Shown here: one piece after another, positions 1 to 7,491 of the stretch | How the letters are laid out: every line of letters begins with the position of its first letter | Numbering within the stretch: the first letter of the stretch is position 1 | Assembly (NCBI GenBank): GCA_016212295.1 | Contig: JACRGO010000008.1 | Location: 1-29,709 of the forward strand | Direction: 5' to 3' | DNA from: Nitrospinota bacterium | GTDB lineage: Bacteria; Nitrospinota; Nitrospinia; JACRGO01 | DNA: 29,709 nucleotides | Notes under the pieces: generated by a model | What the model was told of the DNA's origin: nothing | The model's input: only the letters and a program-made list of their open reading frames with translations | The model's database searches: none | Made by a program: the position numbers and the translations under genes

Positions 1-157
1 ATGGGACTGCTTCAAAATTGACAAGTTTATATTTACTGGTTTTCAATTTACCCATAGACCCTAAAATCCTAACTCATTGATTTTGTTGGGTTTTTTAAAA
101 TTGATTTGTTGTTTTTTAATTTATGCGTAGGCTCTATTAATCAAAAAAATCTTTTAA

Positions 158-397
158 AAGCTAAGGAATCGCCGCAAGCGGCGGGGTATTAACCCAAAGC
201 TGCGCAATAAATGCAATTTTTTGGATTTCTCTTTTTATGGTAGCGTTTCTGTATCCGCCGGGGCTTTAACTGTTATAAACCCTATAAATCTTGCTGGGTT
301 ATCGGGATATCCAAAAGATTTCTATGGTCAGTATAACCCTGTTGCCGGGGGTTGGGCGTGGGTAGGGCCTATTACTATTGCCTGGCCAGGACATTAA
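158..397 (+). pseudogene. Orphan C-terminal reading-frame tail
   Basis: An open frame runs from an in-frame TAA at 155-157 to TAA at 395-397. It has no ATG and no ribosome binding site; the only late start is TTG at 221. The readable part (about codons 221-394) is rich in Gly, Val, Pro and aromatic residues (for example AGLSGYPKDFYGQ) and looks like the end of a secreted or repeat-rich protein. The palindromic repeat at 171-211 lies inside the frame, so the upstream part was probably replaced by repeat insertion. I do not recognise the family. It could also be a chance frame. The remaining sequence from 1 to 157 and from 398 to 521 is AT-rich and shows no gene. Confidence 0.25.
171..211 (+). 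repeat. Dispersed palindromic repeat, copy 1
   Basis: It contains the stem-loop CGCCGCAAGCGGCG followed by GTATTAACCCAAAGCTGCGC. The same unit recurs at 14474-14515 with a single inserted A in the stem, so about 41 nt are shared by two unrelated intergenic sites 14 kb apart in the same orientation. This is a REP-like dispersed element. Confidence 0.75.
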
Positions 398-521
398 CTA
401 AATCATTACCGGTTAAAACAAAAATGGGGTTGGTTGCGCCTTGAATAGTGGACTAGGGGCATTGCGGATTTGTGAATGCGGATTGGCGATTTAAAATCCG
501 AAATCGAAAATGAACTGCCCC

Positions 522-857
522 CTACTTCAAAAATCCCTTAATAACTTCAGCCATCACGGGATTCATGAGGGTAAGGGCTATAATCATGAGGATAATCATA
601 AAGTTGAACTTCTGATTCAGTTTATCAACCTTCCCTTCCAGTTCAATCCTGAGGGTGTTAATTTTCTCCTCGAATAACTCCTTCGTTAAAAATTCCTTCC
701 TTATCGCGCCGAGCAGTTCATCCTTTGTAACCTTCCACTTATATTCCGTGAAATCGGAAATTACAGCTTCTAGCCCCTTGACAATCTTTCGCGCGCCTTC
801 CTTGCCAAGCCCTTTTTCAAATTCTTCGTATACATCCACGGGTATCGTTGCCGGCAT
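522..857 (-). CDS. Small coiled-coil protein with C-terminal membrane anchor
   Basis: The product has 111 residues. The ATG at 857 is chosen because a perfect Shine-Dalgarno (AAGGAGG) lies 7 nt upstream; a longer frame to 890 would place this site inside the gene. The N-terminal half is charged (DVYEEFEKGLGKEGARKIVKG). The middle (about residues 45-80) is Lys/Glu-rich with heptad character and is probably a coiled coil. It is followed by one hydrophobic helix (FMIILMIIALTLMNPVM) and a short tail. The layout resembles DUF1640/CCDC90-type proteins, which carry a coiled coil and a terminal membrane helix, but no catalytic motif is visible. It has its own sigma70-like promoter (896-924) and no operon partner. 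Role unknown. Confidence 0.7.
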   Translation of the reverse strand: MPATIPVDVYEEFEKGLGKEGARKIVKGLEAVISDFTEYKWKVTKDELLGAIRKEFLTKELFEEKINTLRIELEGKVDKLNQKFNFMIILMIIALTLMNPVMAEVIKGFLK

Positions 858-895
858 ATTATGTCCTCCTTGCAAGTATGTGTTTCCCAAATAAA

Positions 896-924
896 ATCGT
901 ATAGCAAAGCCCGTAAACTGTCAA
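896..924 (-). promoter_or_regulatory. Sigma70-like promoter of the small coiled-coil protein
   Basis: Read on the minus strand, a perfect -35 TTGACA (919-924) and a -10 TACGAT (896-901) are separated by 17 nt. The -10 lies about 38 nt before the ATG at 857, which leaves room for a short leader carrying the AAGGAGG site. Confidence 0.6.
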
Positions 925-1141
925 GTGAATCCAAAGTCAATTGACGATCGACAATGGGGAAGTTGCCGGGAACTGGATCGCGGAATGCGGATGCTTCGAC
1001 AGGGCACAGCACAGGTTTAAAATCCTAAATCGAAAATCTGAAATCAAAAATAATCATTGGCCACTTGCCATTTGGCCATTCGAAATTGACACTCGAAATT
1101 GACCATTGACATCCCTCTCATATTGCGGCTAAACTTTAGCC

Positions 1142-1561
1142 ATGAAGAAATCCTTTATCCTTATTCTATATCTTGCCTCCTTCATTCTGTATCCTCCTGC
1201 AATTATTTTCGCGGTGGAAGTCACCCCTCGCATATCCGACAGGGAGATTATTGAAGGGCTGGCGGATATTCGTGGTGATATTAAGGAATTAAGGGCAGAG
1301 ATAAAGGCAAATACAGAGGCTGTAAAACAACTAAGAGAAGACAATACAGATGCTACAAAACAACTAAGAGAAGATATTCGCTGGATGTTTGGGACACTTG
1401 TTACTATCGCTGTTGTTGTGCTTGGTTTTATGCTTTGCATGCAGTGGCAGATGTACAGGAGGCAGACCCAGATGGAGACAACCCTTGAGACCCGGAAAGA
1501 CGAACTTTCATTCTTAAAAAGCCTTATAGAAAAACTTTTACCTCCAAAAGGCGTATTATAA
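1142..1561 (+). CDS. Secreted or anchored coiled-coil membrane protein
   Basis: The product has 139 residues. Residues 1-24 form a signal peptide-like segment (MKKSFILILYLASFILYP, cleavage likely after FA). A Glu/Lys/Asn-rich coiled coil follows (about 32-82), in which the unit KQLRED occurs twice within 14 residues from a local DNA duplication. Next come a transmembrane helix (about 86-103, GTLVTIAVVVLGFML) and a charged C-terminus. The coiled coil therefore probably sits outside the membrane with a short tail inside. No catalytic residues are seen. There is no clear Shine-Dalgarno: a 7-bp inverted repeat (GGCTAAA/TTTAGCC, 1126-1140) abuts the ATG and could hinder initiation. Function unknown. 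Confidence 0.65.
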   Translation: MKKSFILILYLASFILYPPAIIFAVEVTPRISDREIIEGLADIRGDIKELRAEIKANTEAVKQLREDNTDATKQLREDIRWMFGTLVTIAVVVLGFMLCMQWQMYRRQTQMETTLETRKDELSFLKSLIEKLLPPKGVL

Positions 1562-1585
1562 CCATAACCTAATATCCTGTCTATC

Positions 1586-1882
1586 CTATCTCCCTCTAAA
1601 CCCGGCCAGCACCCAGTTAACGCCCCAGGCAAGGGCCACTGGGCCGAGTCCAAACACCAGAAACCTCGCCATGCTTTCCTTCCATGGCTCAAGATAGAGA
1701 GCGGCTGCGGAGAGCCAGAGGAGGGAGGCGGCGATTGCAAGCCGCATTGGACCCGAAATCCCAGGCTCCGTCCGCGCGAAGGCGTGCCTCGCTTCCCGTC
1801 CCCTCTCCGTGATGCGGGGCAGGATAAACAGGCCAGCGATTATCAGGGCAAGCATCAAAATTTCAGTTATTCCGGGAATCAT
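1586..1882 (-). CDS. Small two-helix membrane protein, unknown
   Basis: The product is 98 residues from the ATG at 1882. It has an N-terminal hydrophobic helix (TEILMLALIIAGLFILPRI), a basic loop, then two hydrophobic stretches (MRLAIAASLLWLSAAALYL and FLVFGLGPVALAWGVNWVL). The N-terminus resembles Sec-independent translocase or other single-helix leader proteins, but the later helices do not fit TatA. The MITE-like element begins at 1883, directly before the start codon, so no native ribosome binding site or promoter remains. The gene may now depend on the repeat for expression or be silent. A longer frame to 1900 uses repeat sequence as its N-terminus and is rejected. Confidence 0.5.
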   Translation of the reverse strand: MIPGITEILMLALIIAGLFILPRITERGREARHAFARTEPGISGPMRLAIAASLLWLSAAALYLEPWKESMARFLVFGLGPVALAWGVNWVLAGFRGR

Positions 1883-2033
1883 AGCGCAACGTTGACGCAA
1901 CCAAAATAAAATTTCTATCCATTAAAAAATTCGATGCTATTATTATGTTCAGAAATCCACGTTTTCCGCTTGAAATAAAACCAGCGTTGAATGCTTCAAA
2001 AGAAATTTATTTTGGTTGCGGCAACGCTGCGCT
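1883..2033. mobile_element. MITE-like element, copy A
   Basis: About 151 bp are bounded by imperfect terminal inverted repeats of about 31 nt (left 1883-1914, right 2003-2033), both containing CGCAACCAAAATAAA when oriented inward. The core 1939-1991 matches, in reverse complement, positions 25734-25786 of copy D over 53 nt with few mismatches. It has no coding capacity. A partial core copy (TCTGAACGTAATAAT, 2074-2088) lies just beyond, before the ftsK stop codon. Confidence 0.75.
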
Positions 2034-2097
2034 GTGCGGCTGACTTTTAAAATTTACGCGTAAAACGCAAATGTCTGAACGTAATAATGCCTTAATT

Positions 2098-4572
2098 TTA
2101 AATCTCCCTGGCATAGACTTCGCGCTGCTTCACGCCGTCGGATGGGCCCACTATCCCTTCCTTCTCCATCTTCTCGATCAGCCGCGCCGCGCGGTTGTAG
2201 CCTATGCGTAATTTTCTCTGGACCATGGAGATGGAGGCCATGCGCGTGGAGGTGACCAGGGCCACTGCCTCGTCGTAAACAGGATCGTAGTCATCTCCAT
2301 CCTCCCCTCCGGCGTCTTTCTCTTCCACCCTGGCCTTAAGGATGTCCTTGATGTACACAGGTTTTTGCTGGCGCTTGAGGAACTCCACAACGCGCTTCAC
2401 CTCCAGATCAGAGACCCAGCAGCCGTGTATCCTTTCCAGCTTTGAGGCCCCTGGCGGATTAAAGAGCAGGTCGCCCTTGCCCAGCAGCTTCTCCGCTCCT
2501 ATGTGATCCAGGATGGTTCTGGAGTCCACGCGGGATGCCACTTTGTAGGCGACCCGCGCGGGAAAATTGGCTTTGATAAGGCCCGTGAGGACATCCACGG
2601 ACGGCCGTTGCGTGGCGACGATCAAATGAATGCCTGCGGCGCGGGCCATCTGGGCCAGGCGGGCTATGGAAATTTCCACCTCCTTGGGAGCGGTCATCAT
2701 GAGGTCCGCCAGCTCATCGATAACGATGACAATGTAAGGCATTGCCTCGCTTGGAGGCTCCAGGGTTTTTTCATCCGGCAATTCCTCGTCCGAAGGCTCC
2801 GCGAACCGGTCCTTCAACTCATCGTCTTTTTCTCCAAGCGACCTGAAGAGCAGCTCCTCGCCCTCGTCTTCTTCCTCGCTCCCCCTTTCCTTCGTCTTCT
2901 TTTTTTCCTTGACAAGTTTGTTGTAGCCCTGGATGTTCCTAACGCTGTACTCGGACATGGCCTTGTAGCGCCTCTCCATCTCCTCCACCGCCCAACGCAG
3001 GGCGGCAGTGGCTTTTTTGGGGTCCGTGACCACAGGCGAGATCAGGTGCGGGATGCCTTCATAAGTTGAAAGCTCCAGCATCTTGGGGTCGATCATGATG
3101 AACTTCACCTCATCCGGCTTAGCCTTAAGGAGAATGCTGCATATCATTCCGTTCACGCCCACGCTTTTCCCGGAGCCGGTGGAACCGGCTATTAGCAGAT
3201 GAGGTATCTGGGCGAGGTCCGCCACAACCGGCTGGCCGGCGGTGTCGTGCCCGATGGCGATGGTCAGCTTGGATTTCGTGTTCTGGTACAGGCTGGAGGA
3301 GAGGACCTCCCGCAGGTAAACCGTTTCGCGGTGGCGGTTGGGAATTTCAATCCCCACAACCGCCTTGCCAGGCACAGGGGCGAGGATTCTTACCGTCGCG
3401 GCCCTCATGCTAAGCGCCAGGTCGTCTGAGAGGTTCATGATCTTGCTGACCTTGACTCCAGTGCCTGGCTCGTATTCATACAGCGTGATCACGGGTCCAG
3501 GCAGGACCTGGGTGACTTTTCCCTGGACCCCGAAGGCCTCGAGTTTCTTCTCCAGTATCTTTGCGTTTATGATAAGCTCTTCCTCGTTCTTTTTCTGGAA
3601 TTCTTCCTTTGGCGGCGGCTGTTCCAGGAGGGAAACCGGGGGGACTTTATACCTGCCGGTTTTTTCATAAAATGGAAAGGGCTCCTGCATTTCCTTTTTT
3701 CCTTCCCGGCGGGATTGCTTGTCCTGGGAGTCGTCAGTGTCCCGAATGATCCTTGGTCCGGACGCGGATTCTTCAAGTTTATCTATTAATTTGGAGGGAA
3801 GATCATCTTCCTCATCCAGGGAGCCGCCCTCTTCGCTCAGCCGCGCCCTCTCTTCTGTCCGATGTTTCCATTGCTCCCTCTTCTCCTCGATGATTGCCGC
3901 CAATCTCTCGGACCCGGTGGAGAAGATATCAAAAAACATCTCCTTTGCGGCAAGGAAAAAATGGCCGGCAATGCGAAGTAGCGCGAGCATGACCGTTTTT
4001 ATGACTTCCACGGTGACGTTGAGAGAGAGCCGCGTTGTCATCATCAGGGAAAGATAAAGAAGCGTGGCCACAAGGATGTAGGAGCCCGCCTTGTTCAGAT
4101 ACCCCACGAAGAGGGAGGAGAGGAAGAGTCCGGCCATGCCGCCCGGCTTGGCCCCCTTTCCGAAAAATGGGTCTTCCTGAAAATAAAGCGCGAACAGCGC
4201 GCAAATGGAAAAGGTGGTAAGGGTCCAGATAAGGCCGGAGCGAAGGAAGTAACCCAAGGACCTCAACCGGATAAATCCCCAGGAAAGGACCAAAAAGAAC
4301 GCGGCAGGGAGAAAGGACGCGCCCCCGAAAAATTGGACAAGGCTTTCAGATATATATGCTCCGATGATCCCGCCGTAGTTATGGACCTTTGCCTTGCCCG
4401 CTGAGGCAAGGCCCCGGTTAAAGGAAGGGTCGGAGGGGCTGAAGCTCGTGAGACTTACAAAGGCGAGCACCGCCGCGCCAAAAAAAAGCACGCCGAGAAA
4501 TTCCCTGAAAAGCTTCTTCTTGAAGGACGCGGTGTCGTCCCTGGGGGAAAGTATTTTGTTCCTTGGACGCAT
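2098..4572 (-). CDS. ftsK: DNA translocase FtsK
   Basis: The product has 824 residues, a normal length for short-linker FtsK/SpoIIIE proteins. About four N-terminal membrane helices (residues 25-190) anchor it at the division septum. A charged linker (about 225-330) is followed by the alpha/beta RecA-like motor: Walker A GSTGSGKS with Lys469, Walker B IVIVIDELADLMM with Asp619, and the ATQRPSVDV segment. The C-terminal gamma winged helix (about 755-820, DEAVALVTSTRMASISMVQ) reads KOPS-type polarity motifs. The protein pumps DNA toward dif and activates XerCD during chromosome segregation. An unusually acidic insert of about 49 residues (562-610) precedes Walker B. The gene appears monocistronic; its 3' end abuts MITE sequence and its upstream side abuts a repeat cluster. 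Confidence 0.97.
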   Translation of the reverse strand: MRPRNKILSPRDDTASFKKKLFREFLGVLFFGAAVLAFVSLTSFSPSDPSFNRGLASAGKAKVHNYGGIIGAYISESLVQFFGGASFLPAAFFLVLSWGFIRLRSLGYFLRSGLIWTLTTFSICALFALYFQEDPFFGKGAKPGGMAGLFLSSLFVGYLNKAGSYILVATLLYLSLMMTTRLSLNVTVEVIKTVMLALLRIAGHFFLAAKEMFFDIFSTGSERLAAIIEEKREQWKHRTEERARLSEEGGSLDEEDDLPSKLIDKLEESASGPRIIRDTDDSQDKQSRREGKKEMQEPFPFYEKTGRYKVPPVSLLEQPPPKEEFQKKNEEELIINAKILEKKLEAFGVQGKVTQVLPGPVITLYEYEPGTGVKVSKIMNLSDDLALSMRAATVRILAPVPGKAVVGIEIPNRHRETVYLREVLSSSLYQNTKSKLTIAIGHDTAGQPVVADLAQIPHLLIAGSTGSGKSVGVNGMICSILLKAKPDEVKFIMIDPKMLELSTYEGIPHLISPVVTDPKKATAALRWAVEEMERRYKAMSEYSVRNIQGYNKLVKEKKKTKERGSEEEDEGEELLFRSLGEKDDELKDRFAEPSDEELPDEKTLEPPSEAMPYIVIVIDELADLMMTAPKEVEISIARLAQMARAAGIHLIVATQRPSVDVLTGLIKANFPARVAYKVASRVDSRTILDHIGAEKLLGKGDLLFNPPGASKLERIHGCWVSDLEVKRVVEFLKRQQKPVYIKDILKARVEEKDAGGEDGDDYDPVYDEAVALVTSTRMASISMVQRKLRIGYNRAARLIEKMEKEGIVGPSDGVKQREVYAREI

Positions 4573-4652
4573 GGTATAAACCGGTCTGAAGGTGAGAGCA
4601 GCTCAATTACTAAGTTATTAGTAACTAATTTCCGTTGAAAAAGTCGATCTGG

Positions 4653-4682
4653 CATGGCGCGGCCTTTGGCCGCAACCAAAAT
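4653..4682 (+). repeat. 30-nt dispersed repeat, inverted copy at 18009-18038
   Basis: It contains the palindrome GCGGCCTTTGGCCGC followed by AACCAAAAT. All 30 nt are exactly repeated, in reverse complement, at 18009-18038. The AACCAAAAT end matches the inner edge of the terminal repeats of the MITE-like elements, suggesting a related family. Confidence 0.8.
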
Positions 4683-4683
4683 T

Positions 4684-4765
4684 TTTTAACCACAGATTCC
4701 GCAGACGGCACAGATTAAATTATTTTTTATAAAATCTGTGCCGTCTGCGGAATCTGTGGTTAAAA
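4684..4765. repeat. Perfect 33-bp inverted repeat
   Basis: Arms 4684-4716 and 4733-4765 are perfectly complementary over 33 bp with a 16-nt AT-rich loop. The stem contains ACCACAGATTCCGCAG and GGCACAGATT. As RNA it would form a very stable hairpin with A/T-rich edges, so it could stop transcription from either side between ftsK and the reductase operon. Length and perfection suggest a mobile repeat rather than an ordinary terminator. Confidence 0.9.
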
Positions 4766-4773
4766 ATGCTTTT

Positions 4774-4818
4774 AAAAACTTTGCTAAAAAAACAAAGTTT
4801 TATAAGTTTGCAGTACAG
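4774..4818 (+). repeat. 45-nt dispersed repeat, inverted copy at 17838-17881
   Basis: This A/T-rich unit (GTTTTATAAGTTTG in the middle) matches the reverse complement of 17838-17881 over about 44 nt with few differences. Together with the 30-nt repeat it forms the same two-module arrangement at both sites. Confidence 0.7.
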
Positions 4819-5125
4819 AAATGTAATTCTGTGCGGAGCGAAGAATCTCATAAAATCAACGATCTACGAGACCCTTCACTTCGCCCTGAGTTCCTATGCG
4901 CCTAAGCAGTTATATAATTATAGTATTACCGGCGCGAAAATCCAAGCCGCCAAGGTAAAAGGAAGGTGAAGGCCGCTTACAATTTTCGACACTTCCGGAA
5001 AAATCCATGGAGTCTGCGGCATTTCAACTGACATAACGGCCGGAATAAATCATTGCATGGGGCGTAAGCAACTGGGCCTGAATGGATTATCGGACCGCGG
5101 AAGGATCACCAGGCTTAATATACAC

Positions 5126-5155
5126 TTGACTTTCCAATGGGGTATCTCTTATATT
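5126..5155 (+). promoter_or_regulatory. Putative promoter of the reductase operon
   Basis: The -35 TTGACT (5126-5131) and the -10 TATATT (5150-5155) are 18 nt apart, about 60 nt before the first gene of the operon (ATG at 5214). No clear regulator site such as an FNR/NnrR palindrome (TTGAT-N4-ATCAA) was seen nearby. Confidence 0.5.
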
Positions 5156-5213
5156 TATAGCCTTCTCAAGAAATCGTCACCAAAATTTTTTATCAAGGCA
5201 CGGAGGTGGGCTC

Positions 5214-5384
5214 ATGATTGAGGAAAGCAAAAAAGCTGAAGAAAAGATACCTTACTGGCAGGTTTTTTATGACGACATCATGCTGCTCTTTTTTCTGAGC
5301 GCGGCCATCACCTTTATATCGTTCACGGTGTGGGGGCTCATGGAAATCGGCAACACGCCGGTAATGCCGGATTATACTTTTTAG
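5214..5384 (+). CDS. Small membrane protein at head of reductase operon
   Basis: The product has 56 residues, with ATG at 5214 preceded by a strong GGAGG (5202-5206). The N-terminus is charged (MIEESKKAEEKIPYWQ). One transmembrane helix follows (about 22-42, IMLLFFLSAAITFISFTVW) and a short tail ends in PVMPDYTF. It is immediately followed by the subunit II gene (15-nt gap). Its place before subunit II and its single helix resemble the small subunit IIa that accompanies B-type (ba3) heme-copper reductases. Sequence alone does not prove homology, so it is best described as a probable accessory subunit. Confidence 0.7.
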   Translation: MIEESKKAEEKIPYWQVFYDDIMLLFFLSAAITFISFTVWGLMEIGNTPVMPDYTF

Positions 5385-5399
5385 CAAGGAGACCAGTTA

Positions 5400-5924
5400 A
5401 TGGCAATCACGTCACCTGAGAGACTTTGGTGGAAGCAGCCGGTGTGCGGCCAGGAGAAGCTATGGATATCCATAGCCCTTGTATGGTGCATATTCATTAC
5501 AGCTATCATGCCTTACTGGCATTTTTTCGGGAAACAGAACCCTTCCCAGGAATACTACAGGGTCTCCCCGGTCAAATACGGCGCCATAGTGGATAAATTC
5601 ACCGCGAAGCACAAAGTCGGGGAAGAGGCCGGGATTCCAGTGGTTGATCCTCCGCCCGGGGACATCTTTATCGCCGGAAGCCAGTTCGTATGGCATCCTA
5701 TCCTAAAGCTCAAGTCAGGCAGGACTTACAGGCTGCACCTTTCCTCAACGGACATGGTGCACGGATTTTCAGTCTATCCAATGAACATGAACTTCATGGC
5801 CGTGCCGGACATGGATTATGTCCTGACGATCCAGCCGGATAAAGCCGGAGAGTTCTTCATAATTTGCAATGAGTTCTGCGGCGGCGGACACCACACCATG
5901 ACCGGAAAAATAATAGTGTCATAA
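5400..5924 (+). CDS. Heme-copper reductase subunit II with CuA site (NorS/CoxB-like)
   Basis: The product has 174 residues, short for a subunit II and typical of B-type enzymes with one N-terminal membrane helix (about 20-43, LWISIALVWCIFITAIMPYW). The rest is a periplasmic cupredoxin domain. The full CuA ligand set is visible: His121 (DMVHGFSV), then CNEFCGGGHHTM giving Cys156, Cys160, His164 and Met167 with the canonical C-x3-C-x3-H-x2-M spacing. The subunit should accept electrons from a soluble or membrane cytochrome c and pass them to subunit I. The start at 5400 has AAGGAG 13 nt upstream. Next gene is 14 nt downstream (AAGGAG before its ATG). In sNOR nomenclature it would be NorS; a cytochrome oxidase subunit II is the alternative. 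Confidence 0.9.
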   Translation: MAITSPERLWWKQPVCGQEKLWISIALVWCIFITAIMPYWHFFGKQNPSQEYYRVSPVKYGAIVDKFTAKHKVGEEAGIPVVDPPPGDIFIAGSQFVWHPILKLKSGRTYRLHLSSTDMVHGFSVYPMNMNFMAVPDMDYVLTIQPDKAGEFFIICNEFCGGGHHTMTGKIIVS

Positions 5925-5938
5925 GGAGATATAGCTAT

Positions 5939-7444
5939 ATGGAAGATTTTCGCGTATGCCCGGCCACCGGTTTGAAAGTCCATAAACCGGCGGAGCTTCT
6001 TATAAAAATAAACGCGGTCACAGCCATTGTCTTTATCCTGATAGGCGGACTGATGGCCTTGCTGCTGGCGCTGACGAAGATACCCGCCATTCACCTTCTC
6101 CCGTCCGATCTCTTCTACCGCTTCCTGACCCTGCACGGCATAGCCATGCTTGTGGCCTGGATAATCTTCTTCGAGGCGGCCATTCTTTATTTCACCTCCG
6201 CGGTGCTTTTGAACTGCCGTCTGGCCGCGGTGAAGGTGGCGTGGCTGGCCTATGGCCTGATGCTCGGCGGGGCGCTCATGGCCGCTGTTGAGATCCTCAT
6301 AGGAAACGCTGATTGCATGTTCACCTCCTATCCCCCGCTTCAAGCGCACCACCTTTATTATCTGGGGGTCATCCTTTTCGCGGTAGGGGCGATACTTGTT
6401 TGCTGCGTCTTCTTCGGGACGCTGGCGGTCGCGAAGCATGAAAAGACCTACGAAGGGTCCTTGCCTCTGGTGACCTTCGGCGCGGCAGCGGCGGCAATCA
6501 TAGCCATAGTCACCCTGGCCCACGGGGCCATTATATTCGTTCCCACCTGGCTCTGGGCCCTTGGGGTCATCCAGCATATCGACGCCCCGGCCTATCGCCT
6601 TATCTTCTGGGGCTTCGGCCATTCCTCACAACAAATTAACGTCTGCGCCATGGTTGCCGTGTGGTATTTAATCGCCGCTGTTACCGTGGGCGCGAAGCCG
6701 GTGAACCAGAGGGTTTGCCGCACGGCCTTTGTGTTGTACATTCTATTTATAGATATCGCGTCGGAGCATCACATCCTGGTTGACCCCGGATTCAGCGCAG
6801 CTCATAAGGCATGGAACACCGGGTACTTCATGCACCTTGCGGTCCTGGCCAGCATGATCCACGCCCTGGCCGTTCCATCGGCGATAGAGATCGCATTGAG
6901 AAAAAAAGGGCACACCCAGGGGTATTTCGAGTGGCTGAAAAAGGCCCCGTGGGGCAATCCCTCCTTTTCCGCCATGGTCTGGTCAATCGCGGGCTTCGGT
7001 TTTCTTGGAGGGATCACCGGCGTGACCTTCGGCACTGAGCAGATCAACATCATAGCGCACAACACATGGAGGATCACCGGGCATTTCCACAGCACGGTCG
7101 TGGCAGGCACCACAATGTCCTTCATGGGGCTTACTTATATAGTTCTGCCCCTCATCTTCAGGAAGGAGGTCGCTTTCCCTAAACTGGCGAAATTTCAGCC
7201 TCACGTCTTCGGGGTCGGCATCTGGACCATGGCCATCTTCATGATGTTCAGCGGCTCCTTCGGCATGCCGAGGCGGCATTGGGACATCACATTTTCCGAC
7301 GCGGCGTTCTCCATACCCTTTGATCAGACCGCCATGATGGCCCTGCATATATTCGGGGTCGGGGCCATAATAGCCGTGATCGGAGGGGGGATGTTCGTGC
7401 TTGTGTCAGTGGCGACCCTTTTAATCGGAAAAGATATCAAGTAG
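5939..7444 (+). CDS. B-type-like heme-copper reductase subunit I lacking the active-site Tyr (sNOR-like candidate)
   Basis: The product has 501 residues with about 12 predicted membrane helices. All metal ligands are present: His66 (LTLHGIAM) and His384 for the low-spin heme, His382 for the high-spin heme (ITGHFHSTV), and His228, His277 and His278 for CuB ([20 protein letters not shown]). The HHxxVDPG form is typical of B-type enzymes. In oxygen reductases of the A and B families CuB-His is followed at +4 by the cross-linked Tyr (HPEVY, HPIVY). Here +4 is Gln232, and there is no Tyr in that turn. Nitric oxide reductases derived within this superfamily (sNOR, bNOR/CuA-NOR, eNOR, gNOR) are known to lack this Tyr. 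With a CuA subunit II and a SenC gene nearby, as in the norSY-senC clusters of ammonia oxidisers, NO reductase is more likely than O2 reductase. This is an inference; activity is untested. Confidence 0.85.
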   Translation: MEDFRVCPATGLKVHKPAELLIKINAVTAIVFILIGGLMALLLALTKIPAIHLLPSDLFYRFLTLHGIAMLVAWIIFFEAAILYFTSAVLLNCRLAAVKVAWLAYGLMLGGALMAAVEILIGNADCMFTSYPPLQAHHLYYLGVILFAVGAILVCCVFFGTLAVAKHEKTYEGSLPLVTFGAAAAAIIAIVTLAHGAIIFVPTWLWALGVIQHIDAPAYRLIFWGFGHSSQQINVCAMVAVWYLIAAVTVGAKPVNQRVCRTAFVLYILFIDIASEHHILVDPGFSAAHKAWNTGYFMHLAVLASMIHALAVPSAIEIALRKKGHTQGYFEWLKKAPWGNPSFSAMVWSIAGFGFLGGITGVTFGTEQINIIAHNTWRITGHFHSTVVAGTTMSFMGLTYIVLPLIFRKEVAFPKLAKFQPHVFGVGIWTMAIFMMFSGSFGMPRRHWDITFSDAAFSIPFDQTAMMALHIFGVGAIIAVIGGGMFVLVSVATLLIGKDIK

Positions 7445-7491
7445 AATATAGCGATTCAAAAATTTCAACGAGAGAGGGGGTGGAAAAAGCA

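Larger units (their letters stand above)
4573..5125. other. Gene-free repeat cluster between ftsK and the reductase operon
   Basis: No convincing gene is seen here. The stretch carries, in order: a TTACTAA/TTAGTAA inverted repeat (4607-4624), a 30-nt dispersed repeat (4653-4682), a 33-bp inverted repeat (4684-4765), a 45-nt dispersed repeat (4774-4818), and a segment around 4820-4900 of the GCGGAGCGAAGAATCTC type often scattered in intergenic DNA. A 67-codon frame at 4766-4969 runs across these repeats and is not credible. Positions 4970-5125 show no recognisable element. Confidence 0.6.

Noticed and set aside
1112-1141. Promoter TTGACA (1106) with TAAACT (1130) for the gene at 1142
   Set aside because: The -10 would lie only about 6 nt before the ATG, leaving no room for a leader; a leaderless transcript is possible but unsupported.
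4766-4969. 67-codon plus-strand frame before the reductase operon
   Set aside because: It runs across the inverted repeat end and the 45-nt dispersed repeat, with no RBS and no recognisable protein features.
5816-6622. 268-codon open frame on the minus strand across the subunit II/subunit I genes
   Set aside because: It lies entirely opposite well-supported genes with conserved metal-binding motifs, has low-complexity composition and no RBS; it is a shadow frame.
5939-7444. Reading subunit I as an ordinary cytochrome c oxidase or cbb3 oxidase
   Set aside because: The cbb3 type lacks CuA and uses a helix VII Tyr; the A and B types need Tyr at +4 from CuB-His, which is Gln here. Oxidase activity cannot be excluded, but it is the less likely reading.
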